Part shown: positions 12,471 to 24,800 of the stretch, piece after piece | Layout of the letters: each line of letters opens with the position of its first letter | Position numbering within the stretch: position 1 is the stretch's first letter | From: Monosporascus cannonballus | Lineage: Eukaryota; Ascomycota; Sordariomycetes; Xylariales | Direction of reading: 5' to 3' | DNA: 64,000 nucleotides | Assembly (NCBI GenBank): GCA_004154925.1 | Contig: QJNS01000084.1 | Coordinates: 186,001 to 250,000, forward strand | Notes under the pieces: generated by a model | Told to the model about the DNA's origin: nothing | Seen by the model: the letters and a program-made list of their open reading frames with translations, nothing else | The model's database searches: none | Program-made: the position numbers and the translations under genes

Positions 12471-15400
12471 CGTTATAAATTTTTATTTAATAATATTATT
12501 AAATTTTAAGTAATGCCGCCAATATTATATTTATTAATAAGTAACCCGAAAAGCCTATTTCCCAAGTCCTTAAAAACCTTAATACTGGAATAAAATCCGA
12601 AAAAAAAAGCAATTTTGCTTTTTTCGAAAAGAAGTTTTTTAAAGTCTGGATATTATAAACGAACGTATTATTTAGCTTAAATAAAACAAAAATAATCTTA
12701 TTACGTTTTTTTAAGCTATTTATAAGAAATTTAAGGAAAAAAAAATTTCCGAAATTGGGAAACCTTTTTGGTCGGATTAGATTATTTAGTTAAATTTTAC
12801 CAAAAAATTAAGAAAAATCCTTAAACCTTTTAAGCCAGAATTTTTTAACGGAATTTTAATTAAATTATAATTATTTTTAACTTAATGCCGAATATACTTT
12901 AGATATTTTCTTATTTAATTCGTTACGTTTATTTCATAAATTAAGTTTACGGTCGGACGATTTACCAAAAACATAATTATTTAATTCGAACCTATTATAA
13001 AAAAATACGTTATTTTATTAATCGAAAAACAAAACCCGGAAATAATACAAATTTATAATAATTACGAACAATTCGAATAAATTTTAATAAAAATATTTAA
13101 AATAATAAATAAAAAAATAAAAACCAAAATACAAATTTAATAATTACGACAAAAAGGATTTATATCTAAATATAGTAACGTATTAATTCAGTTGGTATTT
13201 AAATTAAATTAAAAATAAAAAGTATTAATAATTAAATTTTTTAACGGCTTAAAAAAAAATATAAAAATTTTTTTTTAAGTTTAATCGGCCTAATTATTTA
13301 TCGGATTATATCGTTATAATAATGAAAATTAATAATTAATAATACGTTTAACGTATTAAAAAAATTAAAAGAAAAAATAATAATAAATTCCGATATACGG
13401 CTAATACCAATACGCTTTAACGTAATAATATTTTTTATGGTATTAAATTAAGCCTAATAAAACTAAAAGTTATTTATAAAAAAAATTAAAACCAAATTAA
13501 ATGTTATAATTACGGAAAATTAATATATAAAATTTACAAATATTATTTACCTAAAAAATTATAATAAAATAATTAAAAGCCTATATCCGAAAAATAATTT
13601 AAAGAAAATTAAAAAAACGAAAGCAAACCTATTAATATAACTTAACTAAAATATAAGCCAGACCTGCCGTAACAAAAAATATAATAAAAAATATAAAAAA
13701 CCAAAAATTTGGCTTAATAAACGAATAAAGGATAACAAAGTATTTTTAAGGAATAATTAAAGGAATATTAGGGTTAAATAAAAAAAAATTTATCTTAAAA
13801 CTTTTAATTATTATGGCAAAAAACATATTATTTATTATTAACGCCGGAATTACCCTAATTATAAAAAATAAAAACGACATATTTATAATAAAATTACCCG
13901 AATATATTATAAAGGATTTAACTTTTTTAACCGAACGGAAAAAATAAAAACAATAAATAATAATATCGGCACCTTTAATTTATAGCCTTTAAAAACGATT
14001 TTTTTTAGCTAACGGTAGCGGAAAACTGGCCCAAAGAAAAATAATATCTGCAAAAAAACCCTTTTTGTTATTATAAATATTATAATTACTAAACGGAAAA
14101 AAAATTAATTTAATATACCGTAGAAAAATATTGCCAAAAGGTTATTACGGACTTTTATTTTTAATTAATATTTATTATAAATCCCGATAAACGATAAGCC
14201 TTAAAAAAGGAAATTTAATAATTTATATGAAACCTTTAATAAAAAAGCAATAAAGCTTAATAAAAAGCCATATACCATATTAAAAAATAATTTACCCAAT
14301 AAAGAAAAAACTATAATAAAACTAAAAATAATTAATACGGTTCGAAGAAATAATACGCCGACAAAAATAATAAATATAATAACTTAATACGTTATATAAA
14401 AAATCATAAATAAAGTTTAACGAATTCGAATAAAAATTAAAAGAAAAAGGTCGCCTATAAAAAAGCTGCAAAACGACGAAATTTAAAAAAAATTAGGAAA
14501 TATTCCCAAAAAAAGGTTTTAAACGTAATAATAAAAGCCGTTAATAACTTTATCATTTTGGACATATAAATCGGAACGTATTAATATATTGTAATAATAA
14601 ATTGCAAAATTATATACGGAAATTATATTATATCGGATATAATTAACGTATTTAAATTATCATAAAGATATAAATTAAGATCTTATATAACAACGAACGC
14701 CAAAAGTTAGGATTTTGTCTACGATAATAAAAGGATTTTACGTAAAATTAATTATTTCGAAATTTTTATTTAAAAATAATATTAAATAATTAATTTCGAT
14801 ATCGTTTTATTTAAAAATTACGATATAATCTTAAGATTATCATAAATACGTTAATACGGAATTATAATTAATAAAAAAATTAATTAAGTAAAATTTTTTA
14901 TATTTTTTATTAATAAATAAAAAAAAAGAAAATTTTAATATTTAATCGAAAATGGTAACGAATATAAGCATAAAGATACGATAAATATTTTATTACTTAA
15001 AGGAATAAAATATTAAAAAAAAATAAATATTAAAGGAAAATACGACGTATCGTTATTATTATTAAAATAAAATTATGGTAACTAAATAATAATTTAAAAT
15101 AATAACCCTAAAAATTAAAAGATTTAATAAATATATTATTATAATATTATAAATATAAACAGTTTTTCAAAAAAAAACTTAATACGAAATTATTAAAATA
15201 TAACGAATAAAATTATAAAATTATTTTTAAAAAAGAATTTTCGACAAAGTTTTACCTTATTTATAACTTTAATAAAAACGAATTACGTATTTTTAAAAAA
15301 TATTTGGAAAATCGGCTATAAAAAAGATAAATTCGATTTTTAAAATTATTAATAAAATACCTAATATTTTTCGTATCAAAAAAAAACGGGAAATTACGAT

Positions 15401-16203
15401 TTATAGTTAATTATCGATAATTAAACGATATTATTATTAAAAATTAAATATTATTACCTTTAATTACGGAAATAAAAAATCGATTTTATAAAACCAAATA
15501 ATTCATAATATTCGATCTTAAAGATAAATATAACCTTATTAAAATTAAAAAAGGATACAAATAAAAAATAACTTTTAAAACGAAATACGGATTATTTAAA
15601 TATTTGGTTATGCTAATAGGATTTACGAACGTATTAATAATTTTCTAATAAATAATAAATTATGTATTACGAAAGTACTTCGATATTTTCGTTATATATT
15701 ACCTTAACGATATCCTTATTTATTCGGGGATAAAAAAAATATATATAAGATACGTTTATAAAGTCCTTTAAGTTCTATAAGACGCCAAACTGTTAGTCAA
15801 TGTAAAAAAAAGCTAGTTCCATAAGTAAAAAATGGAATATCTGGGACATATCATCACCCCAGGATATATCAAAATGGACCTAAAAAAAATCGCTGCAGTG
15901 ACGGAATAGCAGATACCAATAACGGTCAAGGAGATACAGGCATTCCTTGGATTCGCCAATTATTACAGGAAGTTTATTCGAAACTTTAGCAGAATTGCCA
16001 TACCCCTAACTAACCTTACCAAAAAAAAGAAGGAATTCAAATAGACGCCAGAAACAAAAAGGGCATTCCAGGAAATCAAGAATGCGATTACTAATAAATT
16101 AATATTAATTATGTACGATTTAGTACGCCCCGTTAAACTAGAAACCGATTTTTCGGATTACGCGTTAAGCGTAATAATCGGATAGCAGGATAATTAAGGT
16201 AAA
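12471..16203 (+). pseudogene. Chromovirus B, gag-protease-RT (RIP-degraded)
   Basis: Plus-strand gag and early pol, collinear with 8400-12019 of A. The RT active-site box reads Y-L-N-D at about 15708-15720, the first Asp changed to Asn by a RIP-type G-to-A, followed by I-L-I-Y-S. Downstream the connection to RNase H is well preserved (about 15830-16200). The strong collinearity with A and the lack of any long frame show degraded gag-pol rather than separate genes. Confidence 0.85.
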
Positions 16204-16500
16204 TTGCACCCTATTGTATTCTTTTTATACAAATTAAAAGGAACCAAGCTTAATTACGGCATTCCAAATAAAAAATTTATGGCCATTATTATGGCGTTTC
16301 GAAAATTCAGGTATTTCCTAAAAGGAAATTTACACCAGGTCAAAGTTTATACGGATTATCAAAACTTTACCCGGTTTACTACGACCCGGAAACTTACAAA
16401 ACGGCAATTTCGCTATACGGAAAAACTAATGAATTTCGACTTCGTTATTATCCATAAAAAAGGCTTAAAAAACGGCAAAACGGACGCCTTAAGCAAATAA
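16204..16500 (+). pseudogene. RNase H domain of chromovirus B pol (open piece)
   Basis: A 98-codon open stretch of pol with clear similarity to the RNase H domain of gypsy reverse transcriptases. It has the H-P-I-V-F opening, L-N-Y-G-I-x-N-K-K-F-M-A-I, F-R-Y-F-L-K-G, the V-Y-T-D-Y-Q-N catalytic Asp region, F-T-T-T-R-K-L-T-K-R-Q, F-D-F-V-I-I-H-K-K-G and the terminal K-N-G-K-T-D-A-L-S-K. The same domain in A (19051-19452) is more mutated. It is only a piece of pol, not a gene by itself; the ATG is an internal codon. Confidence 0.9.
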
Positions 16501-17940
16501 CCAAACTTCGAAAAAAAATTAGTTAAAATTAGCTATATAATTTTCGATATTACCATAAAAAAATAGTTACGTTTACGACAAATTATAACAATTCGGACAA
16601 TACCTTTAGATATATATTAGAAAATTTAATAATATAACGATAATTTCTTAAAAAACCAAAAAACAAATAAAATATAAATTCCAAAAAAATATTAAATGGA
16701 TTTAATACGAAATATATACGAATATTAATTACATAAATACCTAAGGATTTATAAAATCCTGAAACGATTTTAACGTATATATTTTTTTCTTAAAATAAAA
16801 ATAATAATTTAAAAAGTACGACGATAATATAACCTTTATAATAAAATTAAGGCATAACGATATAAATTTTATAGAAAATTATAACCATTACCAATTTTAA
16901 AAAGATTATAAGATTTAATTATTATAAATTTTATTATTAAATTTCTTTTATCTGAAAATCCAGAAATAAAAATATATTAAGATAATATTTTCGTTATCGT
17001 CGATCGATTTACGAAATTTTCTTATTTTTTATTATATTATAAAAATATTAATATAAAACAAATAATATATATCTTTTTTAAAAATATCTTTAATATATAC
17101 GGATTATTAATAAAAATTATTTTAAATAAAGGATTAATTTTTGCATTTAAATTTTAATAAAACCTTATAACATAAATCGGCTTAAATTATAAATTATTTA
17201 ACATATTTAAACCTTAAATAAATAAATAAATAAAACGGTTAAATTAAATATTAAAAATATATTTACGATATTATATTAATTACGAACAAAATAATTAAGT
17301 TAAAAAGTTATTTATGATTTAATTAATTTATAACATTAATTATTATAAAAATATTAAAATAATACTAATTAACGCAAATTTCGGTTTTATTTCAAAAATT
17401 TATAAAAAAATACGTAATAATAATTTAATTAATATCAAAATAATGCTTACGTCGAAATAACTTAAATAATTATATTAGGAAATAAAGATAAAATTAAAAT
17501 TCGTACGAAAATAAATAAATAAATATTATAACGAAAAAAAGTTAAAAAAATTAATTTTTTAAAAAAAAATAATTTACCTTATTATTAAAAACATTTAAAT
17601 AAAAAAACTTAATAAAAAATTCGATTTTAAATATATCGGTTTATATAAAATCGTTAAGAAAATGTTAAAAAGTAATTATTAATTAATATTTTTATTAAAA
17701 ATTAAATTTTACTTAATTTTTTACGTTTTTTTATTTAAATTAATAATAAATATAATTAAAGTATAAACGGTATAAAGTAATATGGAAATAAAAAATAAAT
17801 AAAAATATAAAATAAAAAAAATCCTTAATATAAAAAAATAAAACGGATTTATTTAATATTTAATTAAATAAAAAAATTACCCGGATTCCGAAAATTCCTA
17901 AAAACCCGCCAAAAATCTTATTAATATTTAATATTTATTA
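16501..17940 (+). pseudogene. Chromovirus B, integrase and chromodomain (RIP-degraded)
   Basis: Distal pol. The integrase core is recognisable near 16980-17110 (I-V-D-R-F-T-K-F type, with RIP changes) and the GPY-like stretch near 17625-17720 (Y-I-G-L/P-Y-K-I-V). A chromodomain follows at about 17806-17926, reading K-I-K-K-I-L, then Y-L-I-K, then Y-P-D-S-E-N-S-stop-K-P-A-K-N-L, where the stop replaces the usual Trp (TGG to TAG). This places B among the chromoviruses. Confidence 0.82.
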
Positions 17941-17984
17941 AAAAACTTTTATTAATAATAATAAATACGTTTTAATTAAAAATT

Positions 17985-18535
17985 AATTAATTAATAACCG
18001 AAATATCGGGTTAATTAACCGTAACTTATATTAACATAATAATTATAACGGCAATTTCCAATTATTTTTATTCCTTTTTTAAACGTTCGAATTTCTTTAT
18101 AATTTTTATACCTTAAACGCCATAACGAAATATTTTAATATTACGGGTACGAAAATTTTTTTTTATTTTCGCAAGTAACTTAAGTAATTAAATAATTCGT
18201 TTAAATATTACTAAACCTTAAGTAATTCTTTTTCTACTATACGTTTTTTTAATTTTAAATAATTTTTTTTGTAATAAATTTTTAATATTTTAATTCGGAA
18301 AAATTAAATAAGTTATAGGAATCGCCGTATTCGGTATAACGTACATATTTTCCCGAATTATAATAAACCTTATATATTTTATTTTCCGTTTTATAAGGAA
18401 ATATAAAAAATTTAACGATATGGTAAAACCAAAATAATTAATACGTTTTGAAAAAATTAAAATATTAATACGTTTCCGAAAACGATATTTTTCGATATAA
18501 CCCGATATAATAAATATAAAAAAACGAAAATTACT
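17985..18535 (-). pseudogene. Opposite-strand accessory ORF of chromovirus B
   Basis: Minus-strand frame lying tail-to-tail with pol and ending next to the chromodomain. Residues match the A copy almost one to one: the F-S-K-R-I-N-Y-F box, Y-K-T-E-N-K-I-Y-K-V-Y-Y-N-S-G-K-Y, R-Y-T-E-Y-G, and a tail with T-A-N-W-P-D-I-type residues in A. Several stops are of the CAA-to-TAA or TGG-to-TAG kind. The Tyr-rich block is read as a RIP-altered Cys cluster, since TGY becomes TAY. Function not known. Confidence 0.55.
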
Positions 18536-18599
18536 TATTAAAATTAATAAATAAATAATTTAATTTTTAAAAATAAAAATCCTGGAAAAAAAGAAATCA

Positions 18600-19045
18600 T
18601 ATTATAACTTAACAGTTTTGGCCTTTTTTAAAACGGTCGGCATTATTAAAAAAATATTTTTAACCTAAGCCAAAAAATTACGTAACAGATTTAAAAAATT
18701 TAATAAATCTTATTAGCTTAATAATTTTAAACCAGGTAAACCTTTAAAAAAGGCTTAAAAGGGTTTAAGAAATCTTAATTAACGAAATAGCATTAAATTA
18801 AAAAAAATAACTTAAGCCAAAATAAAAATATATATATTCGTTATTTCCATAATCCGGATAATTTTAACTTATAATATTTATTAATATTAAATATTTATAA
18901 TATAATAATTCGTTATTTAAAACGTTTTTGGTATTACGAAACGTAATACGTTATTATATTTATTACTTAAAATCCCACAATATTCCTGTTAACATAAACC
19001 CGTTAACTTAGGTTTAATAATTAGTTAATTAGCCTAGCCGTCATA
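18600..19045 (+). repeat. 3' LTR of chromovirus B
   Basis: A 446-bp LTR, from TATTATAAC (RIP form of TGTTATAAC) to GCCGTCATA, followed by the duplication GTAAA at 19046-19050. It is equal in length to the 5' copy and differs from it mainly by C/T and G/A changes. Confidence 0.92.
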
Positions 19046-19050
19046 GTAAA

Positions 19051-20770
19051 CCAATATTAATCATATACAATTTAGCACGCCCCGTTAAACTAAAAACCGA
19101 TTTTTCGAATTACGCATTAAGCGCAATAATCGGACAGCAAAATAATTAAAGCAAACTGCATTTTATCGCATTCTTTTCATATAAATTAAAAAAAACCAAG
19201 CTTAATTACGGTATTCCAAATAAGGAATTTATGGCCATTATTATGGCGTTTTAAAAATTCAGGTATTTCCTAAAAGGAAATTTATATCAGGTCAAAATTT
19301 ATACGGATTATTAAAATTTTATCCGGTTTACTATAACCCGGAAATTTACAAAACGGCAATTTCGCTATACGGAAAAACTGGCGAACTTCGACTTCGTTAT
19401 TATTTATAAAAAAAACTTAAAAAACGATAAAATGGACGTTTTAAATAAATAACCAAATTTCGAAAAAAAATTAATTAAAATTAATTACATAATTTTCGAT
19501 ATTACTATAAAAAAATATTTACGCTTATAATAAATTATAACGGTTCGGGCAATACCTTTGGACATATATCAAAAAATCCAGCAATATAATAATAATTTTC
19601 TAAAAAATTAAAAAACGGACAAAATATAAATTTTAAAAAAATATTAAATAAATTTAATACGAAATATATATAAATATCAGTTATATAAATACTTAAAGAT
19701 TTATAAAACCCTAAAACGATTTTAACGTATATATTTTTTTTAAAATAAAAATAATAATTTAAAAAATATAATAATAATATAACTTTTATAACAAAATTAA
19801 GGCATAATAATATAAGCCCTATAAAAAATTATAACTATTATTAATTTTAAAAAAACCATAAAATTCAATTATTATAAATTTTATTATTAAACTTTCTTTA
19901 TCCGAAAATCTAATAATAAAAATATATTATAATAATATTTTTGTTATCGTTAATCGATTTACGAAATTTCTTTATTTTTTACTATATCATAAAGATATTA
20001 ATACGGAACAAATAATATATATTTTCTTTAAAAATATTTTCAATATATATAGATTATTAATAAAAATTATTTTAAATAAAAAATTAACTTTCGCGTTCAA
20101 ATTTTAATAAAACTTTATAATATAAATCGGCTTAAATTATAAATTATTTAACATATTTAAACCCTAAATAAATAAATAAACGGAACGGTTAAATTAAACG
20201 TTAAAAATATACTTATAATAATATATTAATTACGAACAAAATAATTAAGTTAAAAAATTATTTATTACTTAATTAATTTATAATACTAATTATTATAAAA
20301 ACATTAAAATTATACTAATTAACGTAAATTTCGGTTTTATTTTAAAAATTTACAACAAAATACGTAACGACGGTCCAATTAATATTAAAATAATTTTTAT
20401 ATCGGAATAACTTAAATAATTATATTAAAAAATAAAAACAAAATTAAAATTTGTACGAAAATAAATAAATAAATATTATAACCAAAAAGAATTAAAAAAA
20501 TTAACTTTTAAAAAAAGGAAATAATTTATCTTATTATTAAAAATATTTAAATAAAAAAACTTAACAAAAAACTTAATTTTAAATATATCGGTCCATATAA
20601 AATCGTTAAAAAAATCTTAAAAAATAATTATCGGTTAGAACTTTTACCAAAAATTAAATTCTATTTAATTTTTTATATTTTTTTATTTAAATTAATAATA
20701 AATATAATTAAAATACAAATAATATAAAACGATATAAAAATAAAAAACAAATAAATATATAAAATAAAAA
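19051..20770 (+). pseudogene. Chromovirus A, RNase H and integrase; chromodomain deleted
   Basis: Continuation of A pol after B. RNase H (19051-19452) parallels 16081-16500 of B, including L-N-Y-G-I-P-N-K-E-F-M-A-I and the final K-N-D-K-M-D-V-L-N-K. The integrase follows to about 20700. At about 20770 the sequence jumps directly to the spacer that in B follows the chromodomain, so roughly 127 bp holding the chromodomain is absent. Confidence 0.8.
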
Positions 20771-21337
20771 GTTTTTATTAATAATAATAAATACGTTTTA
20801 ATTAAAAATTAATTAATTAATAACCGGGATATCGGGCTAATTGGCCGTAACTTATATTAATATAATAATTATAATAATAACTTTTAATTATTTTTTATTT
20901 CTTTTTTAAACGTTCGAACTTTTTTATAATTTCCATACTTTAAACGCCATGATAAAACATTTTAATATTACGGGTACGAAAAAGTTTTTTTTGTTTTCGC
21001 AGGTAATTTAAGTAATTAAATAATTCGTTTAAATATTATTAAACTTTAAATAATTCCTTTTCCGCTATATGTTCTTTTAATTTTAAACGATTTTTTTTAT
21101 AATAAATTTTCGGTATTTTAATTCGGAAAAATTAAATAAATTATAGGGACCGCCGTATTCGGTATAACGTATATATTTTCTCGAATTATAATAAATTTTA
21201 TATATTTTATTTTCTGTTTTATAACGGAAATATAAAAAGTTTAACGATATAATAAAACTAAAATAATTAATACGTTTTGAAAAAATTAAAACGTTAATAT
21301 ATTTCCGAAAACAATATTTTTCGATATAATCCGACAT
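20771..21337 (-). pseudogene. Opposite-strand accessory ORF of chromovirus A
   Basis: Best open copy of the opposite-strand frame: 84 codons are uninterrupted (21083-21337) from M-S-D-Y-I-E-K-Y, then the frame continues with stops to about 20830. It holds the S-K-R-I-N-Y-F box, a block with Tyr at Y-x2-Y, Y-x2-Y-x6-Y and a further Tyr after nine residues, then K/R-rich sequence and a tail with V-T-A-N-W-P-D-I-P-V-I. It is shared with B, C and F, so it is a property of the element family rather than chance. No known function is claimed. Confidence 0.62.
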
Positions 21338-21427
21338 AATAAGTATAAAAAAAAGAAAATTATTTACTAAAATTAATAAATAAATAATTTAATTTTTAAA
21401 AACAAAAATCTTAAAAAAAAGAAATTA

Positions 21428-21873
21428 TATTATAACTTAACGGTTTTAACCTTTTTTAAAATGGTTAGTACCGTTAAGAAAATATTTCCAACCTAAGTTA
21501 AAAAATTATGTAACGGGCTTAAAAAACTTAACAGATCTTATTAACTTAATAATTTTACGCCAGGTAAGCCTTTAAAAAAAGCTTAAAGGGGCTTAGAAAA
21601 TTTTAATTAACGAAATAGCGTTAAGTTAAGGAAAATACCTTAAGCCAAAACAAAAATATATACGTTTATTATTTCTATAATCCGGATAATTTTAATTTGT
21701 AATATTTATTAATACCAAATATTTATAATATAATAATTCGTTACCTAAAACGCCTTTGGTATTATAAAACGTAATACGTTACTATATTTATTGCTTAGAA
21801 TCCCACGATACTTCTGTTAACATAAACCCGTCAACTTAGGTTTAATAATTGGTTAATTAGCTTAGCCGTCATA
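21428..21873 (+). repeat. 3' LTR of chromovirus A
   Basis: A 446-bp LTR followed by the target duplication ATACT at 21874-21878, after which element C resumes in the same frame position as the interrupted integrase region. Confidence 0.92.
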
Positions 21874-21878
21874 ATACT

Positions 21879-24800
21879 ATAGTTGCTTTACGATTAATAA
21901 TAACTGTAATTTTTCGTATTACTTTTATCGTCGAACTTTTACTTTAATGCAAATATCGTATTATCATATAATTCTTTATATCGTTAATTTCATTTTAAAA
22001 AAGGAATATATACTTTAGAACCGTTTTAAGGTTTTATGGATTCCTAAATATTCGTATAACTAATATTCATATATTTTTCGTATTAAATATTTTTAATATT
22101 TTTCTAGCACTTATATCTTATTCGTTTTTTAGTGTTTTCGGAAATTATTATTATACTTCTAAATCTTTTAGTACATATTAAAAGGTATTGCCCGAATTAT
22201 CGTAATTTATCGTAAGCGTAAATATCTTTTTATAATTATATCGAAAATTATATAGCTAATTTTAATTAATTTCTTTCGAGATTTAATCGCCTGTTTAAAG
22301 TATTTGCTGTATTATTTTCTGAGCTTTTTTTATAGATAATAACGAAATCGAAATTCGCCAATTCTTTCGCGTATCTTAATTATTATTCTGTAAATTTTCT
22401 GGTCGTAATAATTCGAGTAAAATTTTGATAATCCGTATAAACCTTAACTTGGTACAAAATTTTCTTTTAAAAAATGCCTAAACTTTCGAAATACTATAAT
22501 AATAACTATAAATTCTTTATTTGAAATACCGTAATTTAACTTAGTTTCTTTTAATTTATATGAAAAAAATGTAATAAGATGTAATTTGCCTTACTTATTT
22601 CGTTATTTAATTATTGTATTTAATGCGTAATCCGAAGTATCGGTTTTTAGTTTAACGGGGCGATTTAAATTGTACATAATTAATATTAATTCGTTAGTAA
22701 TCGTATTCTTAATATTTTGAAATACTTTTTCCGTATTTAACGTCCATTTGATTTTTTTTTCGTAAGGTTTATTAGAGGTATAATTATATTGCTAAAGTTT
22801 CGAATAAATTTCTTATAATAATTGGCGAATCCGAAAAATGCTTATACCTCCTTAATTATTATTAACGTTTATTATTTCGTAATTGTAACGATTTTTATAA
22901 GGTTTATTCTAATATGACCTAGAGTAATACTATATCTCAGATATTTTACTTTTTATTTATAAAACTAATTTCTTTTCTGCAATAACTAATAATTTGACAT
23001 ATTATAAAACTTAAAGAACCTTATAAACGTATTTTACGTATGCTTTTTCCGTCTTTAAAAAAATAAGGATATTATCGAGATAATAAACGACGAAAATATC
23101 GAAATATTCTCGTAAATATATAATTTACTATCCGTTTAAAACTTGCTGGTACGTTCGTAAATCTTATTGGTATAACTAAATACTTAAATAATTCGTATTT
23201 CGTTCTGAAGGCTATCTTTTATTCGTATGTTTTGGATTTTAATAAGGTTATATTTATTTTTAAGATCGAATATTATTAACTATTTCGTTTCGTAAAATCG
23301 GTTTTTTGTTTCCGTAATCAGAGTTAATAATATTCGATCTTTAATAATAATATCGTTCAGTTATCGATAATTAATCATAAGTTGTAATTTTTCATTTTTT
23401 TAGGTACAAAGAATATTAGATAGCTTACGAGTAATTTTAAATGTCGAATCCATCCTTTCTGTAATCGATTTTCCAGGTATTTTTTAAAAGTACGTAATTC
23501 GTTTCCGCTAAGGTTATAAATAGGGTAAAACTTCGTTTAGGATCCTTTTTTAAGAATTATTTTATAATTTTATTCGTTATATTCTAATAATTTCGTATCG
23601 AGTTTTTTTCTGAAAAGTTATTTGTATTTATAATACTATAATAACATATTAATCAAATTTTCTAACTTTTTATGTTATTGTTCTTCTTATTTTAAATCGT
23701 TATTTAGTTACTTTAATCTCGTTCTGATAGTAATAATAATACGTCGTATTTTTTTTAAAATATCCGTTTTTTTAATATTTTGTCCCTTTACATGATAAAG
23801 TTTTTATCGTATTTTTATGCCTGCATTTATTACTATTATCGATCGAATATGAAGATCTTAATATTTTTATCTATTAATAAGATATAAGGCGAACTTTATC
23901 TAGCTAGTTTCGCTATTAATTAAGATTCCGTATTAACGTATCCATGGTAATCTTAAGATTATATCGTAATTCCCAAATAGAACGATATCGAAATTAACTG
24001 TTTAGTATTATCCTTAAATAAAAATCTTAAGGTAATTAATTTCGCGTATAATTTTCTCGTTATCGTAAGCAAATTCTTAAATTTCGATAATCGTCGCTAT
24101 ATAAGATTTTAATTTATATCTTTATAACAATCTGAACTTATTAAATATATTTGATATAATGTAATTCTCGTCCAAAGCTCCGTAATCCATTATTACGATA
24201 TACTAATACGTTCCGATTCGTATATCCAAAATAATAAAATTATTAACGTTTCCTATCGTCGCGTTTAAAGCCTTTTTCGGAAATTCTCTTTAATTCTTTT
24301 AAGATTTATTATCCTGCAGCTTTTTTATAGATAATCTTTTTTTAACTTCTATTCGAATTTATCGAACTTTGTTTGTATTTTTTCGTTCAGCGCGTTAAGT
24401 TGCTATATTTATTATTATTGCCGATGTACTGTTCTTTTAAACTATATTAATTATTCTTAGTTTTGCTATAATTTTTCTATTTATTAAATAAAATATTCTC
24501 TTATATTTGTTACTGTATCTTATTATACGTGGTTTTAACTGTCATTCCAAAAATCTTCTATAAATTAACGTACTTTTTCCTTAATAACTTTTTTTATAAA
24601 GATTTGTAATAAATATTAACTGAAAATAAAGATCTGTAATAACTTTTTAGTAATACTTTTTTACCGTACGTTAAATTAACTTTTTTTCTATTTGATAGTT
24701 ATATTATTTATAATCACAAAAGAGGTTTTTCTACGGGTATTACTTTTTTCGAACTAGCTTTTTACTTCGACTAGCTGCTGGATATTTCCTAGGGCTATGG

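Larger units (their letters stand above)
12025..19045 (+). mobile_element. Chromovirus B (Ty3/gypsy), complete, 7.0 kb
   Basis: Uninterrupted gypsy element in the same orientation as its host A. LTRs of 446 bp each lie at 12025-12470 and 18600-19045, with a perfect duplication GTAAA (12020-12024 and 19046-19050). Organisation: gag, protease, RT, RNase H, integrase and chromodomain on the plus strand, then an opposite-strand accessory frame before the 3' LTR. A and B belong to the same family, so this is a self-insertion. It is RIP-degraded throughout, with one readable RNase H piece. Confidence 0.93.
7954..21873 (+). mobile_element. Chromovirus A (Ty3/gypsy), complete, split by B
   Basis: Plus-strand gypsy element with two 446-bp LTRs (7954-8399 and 21428-21873) and a perfect duplication ATACT (7949-7953 and 21874-21878). 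It sits inside the integrase-distal part of C. Without the nested B and its 5-bp duplication it is about 6.89 kb, some 127 bp shorter than B, explained by loss of the chromodomain segment near 20770. Ends are TGTTATGAC and GTCATA, the latter being GTCACA after RIP. Confidence 0.92.
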
